Shown: piece after piece, positions 34,691-44,601 of the stretch | Layout: the number at the start of each line of letters is the position of its first letter | How positions within the stretch are numbered: position 1 is the stretch's first letter | Assembly (NCBI GenBank): GCA_013298125.1 | Contig: JAAFJP010000024.1 | Span: 33,572-97,571 of the forward strand | DNA from: Cytophagales bacterium | GTDB lineage: Bacteria > Bacteroidota > Bacteroidia > Cytophagales > Spirosomataceae | Direction of reading: 5' to 3' | Length of the DNA: 64,000 nt | Translations under genes and position numbers: made by a program | The notes under the pieces: generated by a model | Seen by the model: the letters and a program-made list of their open reading frames with translations, nothing else | The model's database searches: none | What the model was told of the DNA's origin: nothing

Positions 34691-35410
34691 TTACTGCTGA
34701 TGAACATCCGACCCACCCGAAGCACTTGACTTCACGACTCTCGCTCCGCCTTTGTGATAGACATCACTTCCACCCGTTGCCGAAATACTGATTTCTTTCT
34801 CCGCCCATACGTGTGCGTCAGAACCGCCCGTTGAGGAAACACTACAAAAATTTGTGCGTAAGTTCTTGGCTTTCAGATCACTACCACCTGTGGCAGCGGC
34901 TTTGAAAACTGTTGCTGTGCCTGATAAAGTTACATCAGACCCACCCGTAGTTTCACAGGTTAATTCGTCAGTATCTAATTCTAATTTTATATCTGAGCCG
35001 CCCGTAGCTCTCAAATCTAATTTAATCAAGTCCAATTTCCCTTCTGAAAAAACGTCTGAACCACCCCTTGCTGAAATGCTATTGAGGTCTTTGACAGTTA
35101 CATAAACTTTGGAGTTTTTCCTGTTAGTCCATTGGAAATCAAAACTAAACCAACCTTTTTCAGTGCCAGTGTAGATTTTCAAAACATCCCCTTCTTTTTC
35201 GGTTTTGATTTTTGAAATATTATCTTCATCAGCTACTACTCTGACTGATTCGACACTTCCTTGTTTTAAATAGAGGTCAATTCCACTCGAAATACGAATG
35301 CCTTTGAAGTTGGAAATATTACGGATTTCTTCTTTCATTTGTGCATAAATACTTGATACACAAAGATTTAAGAATAATAAAATGACGATGGATTTAGTTG
35401 AGGTTTTCAT
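34691..35410 (-). CDS. GIN-domain (DUF2807) secreted protein
   Basis: 239 aa with a signal peptide (VILLFLNLCVSSIYAQ). The rest is the putative auto-transporter adhesin head GIN domain: ISNFKGIRISSGIDLYLKQG, then a beta-helix-like series in which GGSD recurs about every 18-20 residues (seven times; ARGGSDV, ATGGSDI, TTGGSDV, ATGGSDL, STGGSDA, ATGGSDV, ASGGSDV). The family is common in Bacteroidota and of unknown role. Probably periplasmic or surface-exposed. Confidence 0.88.
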   Translation of the reverse strand: MKTSTKSIVILLFLNLCVSSIYAQMKEEIRNISNFKGIRISSGIDLYLKQGSVESVRVVADEDNISKIKTEKEGDVLKIYTGTEKGWFSFDFQWTNRKNSKVYVTVKDLNSISARGGSDVFSEGKLDLIKLDLRATGGSDIKLELDTDELTCETTGGSDVTLSGTATVFKAAATGGSDLKAKNLRTNFCSVSSTGGSDAHVWAEKEISISATGGSDVYHKGGARVVKSSASGGSDVHQQ

Positions 35411-35553
35411 GATTTTTAGATTTATGTATTGTAATTGAATGATTTATTGATAAGATGCAATGAGAGAGTAAAAGGTTGCATACGTATTTGTTGTTATTTA
35501 AACGATATTTTGATTCTTTTGTGTTGAAAAAATGACTGCTGATTGAAAAGCTT

Positions 35554-35648
35554 TATTCTGTCTGAATCAGGATTATAGGATTTTCAGATTTTCAGGATTT
35601 TTATCCTGTTATTCCTTGAATCTTGTAAATTCTGATTCAGACAAAATA
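35554..35648. repeat. Inverted repeat with 18-bp arms
   Basis: TATTCTGTCTGAATCAGG (35554-35571) pairs with TGATTCAGACAAAATA (35633-35648) with few mismatches. The loop holds tandem AGGATTTTCAG-type units. It lies just downstream of anmK (stop at 35663) and could act as its terminator. Confidence 0.7.
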
Positions 35649-35662
35649 GAACTTTCTGAATA

Positions 35663-36871
35663 CTACGAAGGAAAAGAAATCTTCCCCATAGAAACCGAAG
35701 GAATCCCACGGCGAGAACCAAAATCTGATTCACCACCAGAGACCGTTTCATTCGCCAAAATCGCAAAAAGAACCGCCTCCTTCGCATCTCCCGAAATACC
35801 TAAATCATTGGTTTTAAGAAAATTACAAGGCAATAATTCTTTCAACCAGTTTACCAATAAAGGATTGTGCATTCCTCCGCCCGACATATACACGTTGAAA
35901 TCACTGATAGAAATATCTGTATTTTTTACTGTAAAATTAATCGCCTCCGCAATCGTCTCAGCACTAAAACGAGTGAGCGTTGCCAACAAATCATTGACAG
36001 AAATATGTTCTGTATTACTCTTTGCCTGAGCTTTTTTGACATATTCAATACTAAATAATTCGGGCCCAGTTGTTTTGGGAAATGCCCCTTTGAAAAAATC
36101 ATCCGCTTTTAGTTCCTCCAAAAGTGCTTGATTTACAGAACCTTGTCTCGCAATTTCAGCATCTTTATCGTAGGCTTTTTCTGGAAAATAATGTCTCGTA
36201 AAAGCATCAATGAGTGTGTTACCTGTACCCGTGTCTGTTACAAAAACCTCCTCTGGATTCATTGTGGCGGGTAAATAGGTAAAATTAGCAATCCCACCCA
36301 TATTGAGCATGATTCGATTTTCGCCTTTTTTACCAAAAATAAAATAATCACCATAAACCGCCAATGGAGCTCCTTCACCCCCTGCGGCTATGTGTTTTTG
36401 TCGAAAGTCTGAAAGTGTGATGATGCCCGTTTTTACGGCAATGTGGTCGCCATCCCCAATTTGTAAAGTTGCGTTTGAGAACTTTTCTTGCTGATGCAAA
36501 ATCTTGGGGGCGTGCATTACCGTCTGCCCGTGTGAAGCGACTAAATCCACGTCCTGCGTAGGGATATTCCAACGTTGCAGACAATCCAAAATCATATCGG
36601 CATGGAGTGTTCCAATCCATTCGTTTAATAGTGCAAGATGTTGAAAATCAATGGTTTGTTTGGCAAAAACCTTACGAATTTCCGTTTTTATTTCTTCTGA
36701 ATAATCAACCGTATCAAAATTTAATAGCCTGACTTCGGTACTTTCTCCCGCCCCCGAAACTTCGCAAAGAGCCACATCAAGCCCATCCATTGATGTACCC
36801 GACATCAGACCAATAATTTTACGAGAAGGTTTTTGAGCAATTTGATAAAGGGATTGAAGATTTTTGTTCAT
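35663..36871 (-). CDS. anmK: Anhydro-N-acetylmuramic acid kinase
   Basis: 402 aa. It phosphorylates and opens 1,6-anhydro-MurNAc to MurNAc-6-phosphate in cell-wall recycling. ATP-binding fold with IGLMSGTSMDGLDVALCE at the start, ASHGQTVMHAP, and the central FVTDTGTGNTLIDAF. Slightly longer than E. coli AnmK (369 aa). No murQ is adjacent. It lies 29 bp upstream (minus-strand sense: downstream) of the DUF1080 gene and may be co-transcribed with it. Confidence 0.93.
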   Translation of the reverse strand: MNKNLQSLYQIAQKPSRKIIGLMSGTSMDGLDVALCEVSGAGESTEVRLLNFDTVDYSEEIKTEIRKVFAKQTIDFQHLALLNEWIGTLHADMILDCLQRWNIPTQDVDLVASHGQTVMHAPKILHQQEKFSNATLQIGDGDHIAVKTGIITLSDFRQKHIAAGGEGAPLAVYGDYFIFGKKGENRIMLNMGGIANFTYLPATMNPEEVFVTDTGTGNTLIDAFTRHYFPEKAYDKDAEIARQGSVNQALLEELKADDFFKGAFPKTTGPELFSIEYVKKAQAKSNTEHISVNDLLATLTRFSAETIAEAINFTVKNTDISISDFNVYMSGGGMHNPLLVNWLKELLPCNFLKTNDLGISGDAKEAVLFAILANETVSGGESDFGSRRGIPSVSMGKISFPS

Positions 36872-36900
36872 TGTAAGTATTGATTTATTGATGAGTTTCC

Positions 36901-37836
36901 CTATTTCGCTAAGGCAATCGTAATATTCCTAAACTCAATCGGTCCATGGTCACCTTGAAACATGATAGGACCAGGCTCTGATTCGTTGCTATCAATTGCC
37001 CCGCCCGTGATGCCTGGGATTTCGTTTTTATAGATGGTCGTTTTGCCATTTAGCATAACTGTTACGACTCTTCCCACTAAGGTAATATCAAAACTTTGCC
37101 ATTCACCCGCTTTTTTGGCGGGCATTTCTAAGGGTTTCACAAAGCCATAAATCCCTCCCAGTTCAATCACTGACGGTTCTACGCCGAATCCATCCGTGAT
37201 TTGAGCCTCATAACGCCCACGTAAGTACACGCCACTATTGCTACCCGCTGGCACACGAAACTCTACGTGCAATTTGAAGTCATTAAAAGTCTGAGTCGTT
37301 CTGATATTTGCCCCAGATTTTGGACTTTTCATCACGCCATTTTCTACAACCCATTGGCTTGCTTTTTCGGGACGATCTTCTCTTCCAATAGCTTCCCAAC
37401 CCTCTAAATTTTTGCCATTAAAAATAGCCATTGGTTTTCCAAAAGTAGGTTCAGTTGTATTAATTAATTTCGGAGCTTTTACGCCTACCCAGTTGATAAC
37501 TTCGCCATTGGGCTGATTCATTGTACCCATCAGTTTTCCATCTTTCAAGTCAGCTTCTACCACAAGGTCTTTGTCTTCTTTATCCCACTGTGGCGGAATG
37601 GCAAAAGACATTTTATTATCCTTAAAATTGACCCGTGAAATAGGTCTGGCACTGCCACCGCTTCCCACAAAACGCCCATTGAGGTATTTGAGACCAGAAT
37701 GATTGACTTCTAACCAAGAAGGAATCTTTTTATCGCCTTTGGTAATGGTGATATCCCAACGCCCTTCGATACTTTGGGCTGAAATGCTTAGTGTTGTGCA
37801 TAAAATACATAACAGGATTGATAACAGAGTTTTCAT
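36901..37836 (-). CDS. DUF1080 (3-keto-disaccharide hydrolase-like) secreted protein
   Basis: 311 aa with a signal peptide (LLCILCTTLSISAQ). The C-terminal ~190 residues are a DUF1080 concanavalin-like domain: FNGKNLEGWEA, FNDFKLHVEFRVPAGSNSG, VYLRGRYEAQI and IMFQGDHGPIEFRNITI. The N-terminal ~115 residues form a separate strand-rich domain (IEGRWDITITKGDKKIPSWL). Related domains hydrolyse 3-keto-glycosides; whether this one is active cannot be said. Located in the periplasm or outside. Confidence 0.88.
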   Translation of the reverse strand: MKTLLSILLCILCTTLSISAQSIEGRWDITITKGDKKIPSWLEVNHSGLKYLNGRFVGSGGSARPISRVNFKDNKMSFAIPPQWDKEDKDLVVEADLKDGKLMGTMNQPNGEVINWVGVKAPKLINTTEPTFGKPMAIFNGKNLEGWEAIGREDRPEKASQWVVENGVMKSPKSGANIRTTQTFNDFKLHVEFRVPAGSNSGVYLRGRYEAQITDGFGVEPSVIELGGIYGFVKPLEMPAKKAGEWQSFDITLVGRVVTVMLNGKTTIYKNEIPGITGGAIDSNESEPGPIMFQGDHGPIEFRNITIALAK

Positions 37837-37903
37837 TGTTTTGGGTTTATTTGATTTGAAACGTTCTAATTTGCTAATTTAATCAGATATTCTTTATCCT
37901 CGT

Positions 37904-38518
37904 TCATCTATCCGAAATATTGAATTTATTTTCAAAACTATATATTTTTGTAGGCGTAATGCAAACATCCATTTTTACATCAAACTTATTCAAATCCTCA
38001 ATTATTTCAATGGGTTCTTCTAAACATAAACCCACTTTCAAGGTTTTTGGGCTACAATTTTGGAGAAATCTATCGTAAAAACCTTTGCCGTACCCTACCC
38101 GATTTCCTTGTTTATCAAAAGCTAAAAGTGGAATAATTACCAAGTCTATTTGCTCAGGAAGGATTTTTTCTTGATTTCCCCCTGACGGTTCTAAGATTCC
38201 CCAGTGGTTTTCTGTTAGACTTTTTTCATCAAAAATATAGTTTTCTAATTCCGATTTTTCTGGGAAAATTTTGGGAATTACAATATTTATTTCTGGAAAA
38301 TTTTGTTGCAAATATCTAATAATCAACCAAGTATCAATTTCATTATTTTTAATAATTGGCAAAAAGATATGAAGGTTTTTAATTGTTGAAAGGTCAAAAT
38401 TCTGAAAAAATAAATTAGCGATTTGTTGGCTTTTGGTAGCCATTTCTTCGGCTGAAATTGCCTTTCGTTTGGAGAGGTAGTGTTTGCGGAGTTCGGCTTT
38501 TTTCATTAGAAAATTCAC
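37904..38518 (-). CDS. 5-formyltetrahydrofolate cyclo-ligase
   Basis: 204 aa (Met at residue 5, MKKAELRKHYLSKR, is an equally good start). It converts 5-formyl-THF to 5,10-methenyl-THF with ATP. Typical marks: basic N-terminal helix, IVIPLLAFDKQGNRVGYGKG and FYDRFL near residue 155, and the EEPIEIIEDLNKFD end. Single gene, with a strong palindrome upstream. Confidence 0.9.
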   Translation of the reverse strand: MNFLMKKAELRKHYLSKRKAISAEEMATKSQQIANLFFQNFDLSTIKNLHIFLPIIKNNEIDTWLIIRYLQQNFPEINIVIPKIFPEKSELENYIFDEKSLTENHWGILEPSGGNQEKILPEQIDLVIIPLLAFDKQGNRVGYGKGFYDRFLQNCSPKTLKVGLCLEEPIEIIEDLNKFDVKMDVCITPTKIYSFENKFNISDR

Positions 38519-38543
38519 TTACAAAATACGGTTAAATTTATAA

Positions 38544-38578
38544 AACCCTCCTAAGCGTTTCAAACGCTTAGGAGGGTT
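38544..38578. terminator. Perfect 17-bp palindrome, terminator-like
   Basis: AACCCTCCTAAGCGTTT and AAACGCTTAGGAGGGTT flank a single C. It lies after the cyclo-ligase start on one side and after the M14 peptidase stop region on the other. The 1-nt loop is too tight for a normal RNA hairpin, so the end of the stem would open. It may be a REP-like site rather than a terminator. Confidence 0.6.
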
Positions 38579-38600
38579 AATATCAACGGAATAAGTTTTA

Positions 38601-41177
38601 TCAATCCTCCCCACCCCGTACCCCCGAAAGAATCGTTGAACCGAAGAAAATAGCATTCAAAAATAACTTATTTGTACCATACCAAAAAGCTCTGAAATTA
38701 GGGTTATCCGTCATAACAATCACTTTACCTGAGCCGTAACTCGTTGCTACTACCGAAGGCGTATTTTTCAGCATTTTCTTGCTTCTCTCTGTGATATAGC
38801 CACTTAGCAAAGGCTCGTTGGTATAAATCAATGGAGCATTGTAAGGGTCTCTGATTTTTTCTAAGAAGATAGAATTATCTCTAAAAACGCTCAATGTTTG
38901 GTCTTTGTAACCGTAGCCAATAGGATGCGTTGGGTCAATTTTTACTTGGAAAATCGCCCCAGAAATTTGTTGAACACCTCTGTATCGTTCCGCCAAGGCG
39001 TAGGGTTTTGGGGCTGAGGTATCGGCAGGAATCGTCTTGATTTTCACGGGTGAAAGTCCTTTGGATGCTACCCAATTCACGGCATCAGTCATGGCAATTA
39101 ATACGCCACCTGCACGAACCCACGACTTAATTTTCTCTTCTTCCAAGGTATTAAAATCTCCACTCGAAAGTATCAACGTGTTATATTTCTCCAAGTTCAT
39201 GCGGTTGGCTTGCGTAATATCCGCCATCGTGAGAGGAATATTTACCCGAGTATCCAATAAATGCCAAATCTCCCCTGCATCATTCGGATTGATGTTTAAT
39301 CCTGTGAGCATCAAAGGTTTAGGTTGTCTGATGGGAGAGAAAAGACTACTGCCTAAGTCAATTCCGTTGGGTGTTAAACCTGTATTCATGGCATAGAAAT
39401 CAACTCCGTCTCGTTCTGCCAAGGTTTGTAGAAGGGCGGTTAATGTCTCAAAATTAGCTTGTTGGTTTGTGCCAGCCGTAATCTCAATTGTTCCGTAACT
39501 AAACTCTTTTGTACCACCCTCGATTACACCTGTGAAAGGCTCAGTTGCCACTTTTAATTTGTAGCCTTTTTTCTGTAATTCATACGCCGTGCGTGGGGCG
39601 AAATAACTGTTCCATTCAAAGACATAACCATAATTGCTTCTACCAATTACTTTCCCTTTTGCGGATTCATTTTTCGTCAATTTTGTTCCCAAAGTCAAAG
39701 GCATTTTTACCTCCGAATAAGGAACATTGAAGCACAGAGGCATCGACCAAGCGGAAATATCGTAGAAAAGTGAATCCTCGAAAGTAGTTCGTTTTTCAAA
39801 AATTCCGTGAATCAAACGGTGTTGCGGTTGGTTCAAAGGAACAATGTATGACGAACCTTTTTTGAAAGATTTTCCTTCTAAATTTTCATCTTTTGCTACT
39901 TCAAAAACATCAATTTCGTGCTGACGGAGGATTCTTATCATCTCAGAAACCTTCACAAGGTCGTTTCCACCGCCAAAAACGTAGGATTGGGTTGCGGAAG
40001 TGTTTTTTTCTTGGTAAAAATTTCGCTGATAATCCAACAACTCCTGACGCATACTTCGGGCAGCTTTGAGAGTCGAAAGGGTCGTCGTAAATTGATTTCT
40101 AACGGTGAAAGCAAAACTCAAATTTCCATTTTGGGTTTCCTGCAAATGCCCTCTTGAACTGGCTTGTTCAAACAAAATCCCGATGCAACCCTGCACATCT
40201 GGGAAGGTCGAACCTTTACCATAATAAAAATCATCGTAGCCCTCACGAGTGAAGTACAATGAACCGATTTTATCTAAAGCTGCGGCATGAAAAGTCCCGA
40301 CTTTATCCGTCAATTCAATGTTCTTTTTGGGCGTGAGTGGGTGCGTACGAGTGGGGATTCCAGGCTGAAAAAAGAAGGAAGAATTGGGTCCCATTTCGTG
40401 GTGGTCGGTCAGGATATTGGGCTTCCATTCGTGATATTTTTGGATTCTGCCCTTGCTTTCTGGGTGTTGCGTATAGAGCCAATCACGGTTTAAATCGAAC
40501 CAATAGTGGTTAAAACGCCCCCCAGGCCACATTTCGTTGAGTTCACGACTATTGGGGTCGGCAACTAAGTTTTGGCTTTTATTGGCATTCACCCAACTCG
40601 CAAAACGTTCACCCCCATCGGGATTAATTCTTGGGTCAATCAGTATGACGACTTCATTCAAAAGCGAGTCAATTTCTGCCCCTTGTGCCGCCGCTAAATA
40701 ATAAGCTGCCAAGACCGAGGCATTTGTTCCGCTGGCTTCGTTGCCATGCACCGAATAACCCATCCAGACTACGGCAGGCATATTTTTGGTATCTAATTTT
40801 GCCGCTTTGTCGGGTTCAAATAGAGCGTGATGGTCGGCTTTTATTTGAGCAATATTGGTCAAATTTTTCGGAGAAGTAACGGTCATTAAAAGAAGTGGAC
40901 GGTTCTCATACGTACGTCCGTACTCCACCATACTCACCCGATTTGAGAGTTCGGCAATTTTTTTGAAATAACCAATCAGGGCATCGTATTGAATGTGCCA
41001 ATCACCCACCTGATAGCCCAAATATTGCTGTGGCGTGGGTATTTTGGGGTCGTAAATGACATTTTGAGGTAAATAGTAATTGTCTTTCACTTGCCCAAAA
41101 CTGAGTTGAGCCATGAATAAAAGCAAAAAAGCGGCGAACCGCTTTTTGTAATTTATGTTAGGTAAATTGTTTTTCAT
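38601..41177 (-). CDS. Secreted M14 zinc carboxypeptidase family protein
   Basis: 858 aa from ATG 41177, which gives a signal peptide (FAAFLLLFMAQLSFGQ); the open frame extends 24 residues further upstream. The M14 domain is at about 40-350: zinc ligands in YSVHGNEASGTNAS (H-x-x-E), family segments LIDPRINPDGGERF and HHEMGPNSSFFFQPG. The C-terminal ~450 residues (with NTLILSSGDFNTLEEEKIKSW) look like the glutamine-amidotransferase-like domain often attached to these peptidases. It is probably periplasmic or secreted and acts on peptides; substrate unknown. Confidence 0.88.
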   Translation of the reverse strand: MKNNLPNINYKKRFAAFLLLFMAQLSFGQVKDNYYLPQNVIYDPKIPTPQQYLGYQVGDWHIQYDALIGYFKKIAELSNRVSMVEYGRTYENRPLLLMTVTSPKNLTNIAQIKADHHALFEPDKAAKLDTKNMPAVVWMGYSVHGNEASGTNASVLAAYYLAAAQGAEIDSLLNEVVILIDPRINPDGGERFASWVNANKSQNLVADPNSRELNEMWPGGRFNHYWFDLNRDWLYTQHPESKGRIQKYHEWKPNILTDHHEMGPNSSFFFQPGIPTRTHPLTPKKNIELTDKVGTFHAAALDKIGSLYFTREGYDDFYYGKGSTFPDVQGCIGILFEQASSRGHLQETQNGNLSFAFTVRNQFTTTLSTLKAARSMRQELLDYQRNFYQEKNTSATQSYVFGGGNDLVKVSEMIRILRQHEIDVFEVAKDENLEGKSFKKGSSYIVPLNQPQHRLIHGIFEKRTTFEDSLFYDISAWSMPLCFNVPYSEVKMPLTLGTKLTKNESAKGKVIGRSNYGYVFEWNSYFAPRTAYELQKKGYKLKVATEPFTGVIEGGTKEFSYGTIEITAGTNQQANFETLTALLQTLAERDGVDFYAMNTGLTPNGIDLGSSLFSPIRQPKPLMLTGLNINPNDAGEIWHLLDTRVNIPLTMADITQANRMNLEKYNTLILSSGDFNTLEEEKIKSWVRAGGVLIAMTDAVNWVASKGLSPVKIKTIPADTSAPKPYALAERYRGVQQISGAIFQVKIDPTHPIGYGYKDQTLSVFRDNSIFLEKIRDPYNAPLIYTNEPLLSGYITERSKKMLKNTPSVVATSYGSGKVIVMTDNPNFRAFWYGTNKLFLNAIFFGSTILSGVRGGED

Positions 41178-41312
41178 TGGTTGGTTTGTTGAAATTTGTA
41201 GTACAATTATACGCAATATTTTGAGAAATACAGCACATCTTATCGTCATAAATTATCTCGCTTTAATGATATTTTATATCTTTACGCATCATTCATCTAA
41301 AAACAATTATCC

Positions 41313-42803
41313 ATGTACATAGGCTCAATCGACCAAGGCACAACCAGCACTCGTTTTATTATTTTCGATAAACAAGGAAATCAAATTTCGGTAGGACAAA
41401 AAGAACATAAGCAGATATACCCACACGCAGGTTGGGTTGAACACGATACTGACGAAATCTGGCAAAATACCCAAGAAGTAATAGGTTTGGCATTAGGTAA
41501 AGCCAATCTTTCTATCACAGATATTGCTGCCGTAGGTATTACTAATCAGCGTGAAACTACCGTAGTTTGGAATAAAAATACAGGTCGTCCATACTACAAT
41601 GCCCTTGTGTGGCAAGATACTCGTGTCGGAAATATGGTTGCCGAATTATCCAAAGATGGTGGGGCAGATAGATTCAGAGATAAAACGGGTTTACCATTAG
41701 CTACGTATTTTAGTGGTCTGAAAATCAAATGGTTACTCGAAAATGTGGAAGGTCTCAGAGAAGATGCTGAACAAGGAAATGCCATTTTCGGCAACATGGA
41801 TACCTTTATCATCTGGCATCTCACGGGTGGTACAGACGGAGGCGTACACGTAACGGACGTAACCAACGCCAGCCGCACGCAATTGATGGATTTAAAAACG
41901 ATGGCGTGGGACGATGAGATTTTGTCGATTTTGAACATTCCAAAAGCGATGTTACCCGCCATCAAATCAAGTAGTGAAGTTTACGGAGAAGCTCGTGGTG
42001 TACTCGCAGGTGTACCCGTGGCGGGAGACTTGGGCGACCAACAAGCTGCCCTTGTCGGACAAACGTGCTTTGCCCCAGGCGAAGCCAAAAATACTTATGG
42101 AACGGGCTGTTTTATGTTGATGAATACAGGCACAAAAATCACACCTTCCAATTATGGATTGCTCACAACTGTTGCTTATCAGTTTGGAAATCAGCCAGTT
42201 AATTATGCTTTGGAGGGTTCAGTCGCCATCACAGGAGCATTAGTTCAGTGGCTTCGGGATAATTTAGAAATCATCAAAAAGAGTTCGGATATTGAGACTT
42301 TGGCGAATACTGTTGAGGACAATGGAGGCTGTTATTTCGTCCCCGCCTTTTCGGGATTGTACGCACCCTACTGGAAGGCAGATGCTCGTGGAGTCATTGC
42401 GGGTTTGACTCGCTACGTAACCAAAGCCCACATCGCAAAAGCCGCTTTGGAAGCCACCGCTTTTCAGACTTTGGAAGTATTGGAAGCGATGGAAAAAGAC
42501 TCAGGAATTAGCATTTCTTCGCTTCGTGTGGACGGTGGAATGGTTGTAAATCAGACACTTATGCAATTTCAGTCGGACATGGTAGAAGTACCAGTCGTAT
42601 GCCCAGCCATGATAGAAACTACCGCATTGGGAGCCGCATACGCCGCAGGTTTGGCAGTAGGATATTGGGCGGATTTAGACGATTTGAAACAAAATTGGGG
42701 CATCGCCCACACATGGAAACCCAACATGGAAGCCTCGAAAAGAAGTAAATTGTATCATTATTGGAAGAAAGCTGTTGAGCGGAGTTTTGATTGGGAGGAG
42801 TAG
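41313..42803 (+). CDS. glpK: Glycerol kinase
   Basis: 496 aa. It phosphorylates glycerol to sn-glycerol-3-phosphate, the substrate of GlpD encoded at 11 kb. FGGY family: phosphate-binding [16 protein letters not shown] at the start, [51 protein letters not shown] and the C-terminal [17 protein letters not shown]. Length is standard. No glpF follows, so glycerol entry must be encoded elsewhere. Confidence 0.96.
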   Translation: MYIGSIDQGTTSTRFIIFDKQGNQISVGQKEHKQIYPHAGWVEHDTDEIWQNTQEVIGLALGKANLSITDIAAVGITNQRETTVVWNKNTGRPYYNALVWQDTRVGNMVAELSKDGGADRFRDKTGLPLATYFSGLKIKWLLENVEGLREDAEQGNAIFGNMDTFIIWHLTGGTDGGVHVTDVTNASRTQLMDLKTMAWDDEILSILNIPKAMLPAIKSSSEVYGEARGVLAGVPVAGDLGDQQAALVGQTCFAPGEAKNTYGTGCFMLMNTGTKITPSNYGLLTTVAYQFGNQPVNYALEGSVAITGALVQWLRDNLEIIKKSSDIETLANTVEDNGGCYFVPAFSGLYAPYWKADARGVIAGLTRYVTKAHIAKAALEATAFQTLEVLEAMEKDSGISISSLRVDGGMVVNQTLMQFQSDMVEVPVVCPAMIETTALGAAYAAGLAVGYWADLDDLKQNWGIAHTWKPNMEASKRSKLYHYWKKAVERSFDWEE

Positions 42804-42935
42804 GGAAATCTTTTCTGTACTTGTTACCAATCAAAGAATTTGCCAAAAACTGAAACATCTTTCAAAAATTGCAAATTATTTGCATAAATAATTTTAAATT
42901 CTCATATTTGAGAAAAATTTATAAATTCTAAGTCA

Positions 42936-43238
42936 ATGTGGAATGATAAAGTCAAACGAATTCTCAAATCTGAATTAGTGAAAAGGGGGGTTTCTACTGA
43001 AGATTTAGTTTCGTTATTGAACGAAATTGGTATTGTAGAAACTAAATCAAGTATAGATAGCAAAATTAGTAGAGGAACATTTAGTGCTTCTTTTTTCATA
43101 CAATGTTTGTACGTAATCGGATGTAATAAAATTGAAATTGACGAACTGCGTTCAATTTTTAAATTTTCAGAATTTTCAAACTTAATGGTAGCCGCCGAAT
43201 CAGCCGTTGAATATAAAACTAATGTTAATGAAAAATAA
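42936..43238 (+). CDS. DUF6471 domain protein of the restriction-modification locus
   Basis: 100 aa. The core KISRGTFSASFFIQCLYVIG, preceded by LKSELVKRGVSTEDLVSLL, matches DUF6471, a small domain with a helix-turn-helix look (KRGVSTEDLVSLLNEIGIVE). It overlaps the methyltransferase start by 11 bp and is translationally coupled to it. A regulatory role for the R-M genes, like a controller protein, is plausible but not established for this family. Confidence 0.75.
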   Translation: MWNDKVKRILKSELVKRGVSTEDLVSLLNEIGIVETKSSIDSKISRGTFSASFFIQCLYVIGCNKIEIDELRSIFKFSEFSNLMVAAESAVEYKTNVNEK

Positions 43239-44601
43239 GACCATAAAATTTATTGATTTATTTGCTGGACTTGGGGGAATTCGCCTTGGTTTTGAACAAG
43301 CATGTCGTGAAAGAGGCATACAAACAGAATGTGTTTTAACTTCTGAAATAAAGCCTTACGCCATACAAACCTTGAAACACAATCATGAGCACGAGAATTT
43401 TGTTGGAGATATTTTTCAAGTCAAAAATGAAGATATACCTGATTTTGATTTCTTGTTTGGAGGGTTTCCATGTCAGCCATTTAGTGCAAGTGGAAAGCGT
43501 CATGGATTTGCAGATACAAGAGGTACTTTGTTCTTTGAAATAGAGAGAATCATCAAACATAAGCAACCAGAGGGTTTTATTCTTGAAAATGTAGAAGGTT
43601 TAGTAAAACATGACATTGAAAATAAGGGAGACGAAATTGGACGAACTTTGAGTACAATTTTATATAAACTCAGAGAAGAATTGGGTTATGAAGTTTCTTG
43701 GAAAGTATTAGATTCTGTTCATTTTGGCGTACCTCAATCACGTAAAAGAGTTTTTATTGTAGGTACAAAAAACAGACAAGTTTCATTGAATAATTTTGAA
43801 CCCACATATCAAGTTTTAAAGGATATTTTGGAGAAAGATAAACCAACAATGAATACTGATTTTACCAAGAAATTATTATCTCATTTTACGATTAAAGAAC
43901 TATACGGAAAGTCAATAAAAGATAAACGAGGTGGTGATAATAATATTCATAGTTGGGATATTGGGTTGAAAGGAGAATGCACCAAAACACAACTTAATTT
44001 ACTCAATCGTTTATTTAAAGAACGAAGAAAAAAACAATGGGCGGGTGAAATAGGTATTGATTGGATGGATGGTATGCCCCTGACCCTCAATCAAATACAA
44101 TCATTTTATCCACCTAATAATTTATTTGAAAATATTGATTTAAGGTCGGAATTAGACGATTTGGTTGATAAAGGGTATTTAAGATTTGAACATCCTAAAA
44201 AATTAGTAAATGATGATACTGAAAATGGCTTAACTACATCAAGAATTTATGATGAAACAAAACCAAAAGGGTATAATATTGTAACAGGGAAGTTGAGTTT
44301 TGAAGTAAATAAAATCTTAAATCCTCACGACATTGCCCCTACGCTTGTAGCTACTGATATGGTCAAAATTGTGGTACCTGATGGGGAAGGTATTAGGCGG
44401 TTAACTAAAAGAGAAGGCTTACGATTATTTGGTTATCCAGAAAATTATGAAATCCCTGTCAAAGAAAGTTTAGCATTTGATTTATTAGGAAATACAGTTG
44501 TTGTACCTGTAATAAAAGCTATTTCAGATAGAATATTAGATGTAATCGAAGTAGATAATATTTTTGAAATGATTAAGGAAAATGCAGAGGCTATATGTTA
44601 G
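43228..44601 (+). CDS. DNA (cytosine-5) methyltransferase
   Basis: 457 aa from ATG 43228. All main C5-methyltransferase motifs are present: motif I FIDLFAGLGGIRLGFE, motif IV GGFPCQPFSASGKRHGF with catalytic C82, motif VI LENVEGL, motif VIII FGVPQSRKRVFIVG, and motif X FDLLGNTVVVPVI. The target-recognition region between VIII and X is about 180 aa. It protects host DNA from the endonuclease gene that overlaps it tail to tail by 11 bp. The target is probably GGNNCC if the endonuclease assignment holds. Confidence 0.95.
   Translation: MKNKTIKFIDLFAGLGGIRLGFEQACRERGIQTECVLTSEIKPYAIQTLKHNHEHENFVGDIFQVKNEDIPDFDFLFGGFPCQPFSASGKRHGFADTRGTLFFEIERIIKHKQPEGFILENVEGLVKHDIENKGDEIGRTLSTILYKLREELGYEVSWKVLDSVHFGVPQSRKRVFIVGTKNRQVSLNNFEPTYQVLKDILEKDKPTMNTDFTKKLLSHFTIKELYGKSIKDKRGGDNNIHSWDIGLKGECTKTQLNLLNRLFKERRKKQWAGEIGIDWMDGMPLTLNQIQSFYPPNNLFENIDLRSELDDLVDKGYLRFEHPKKLVNDDTENGLTTSRIYDETKPKGYNIVTGKLSFEVNKILNPHDIAPTLVATDMVKIVVPDGEGIRRLTKREGLRLFGYPENYEIPVKESLAFDLLGNTVVVPVIKAISDRILDVIEVDNIFEMIKENAEAIC

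Noticed and set aside
40287..40879. Plus-strand frames antisense to the M14 peptidase
   Set aside because: The minus strand has clear zinc-peptidase motifs through this region.
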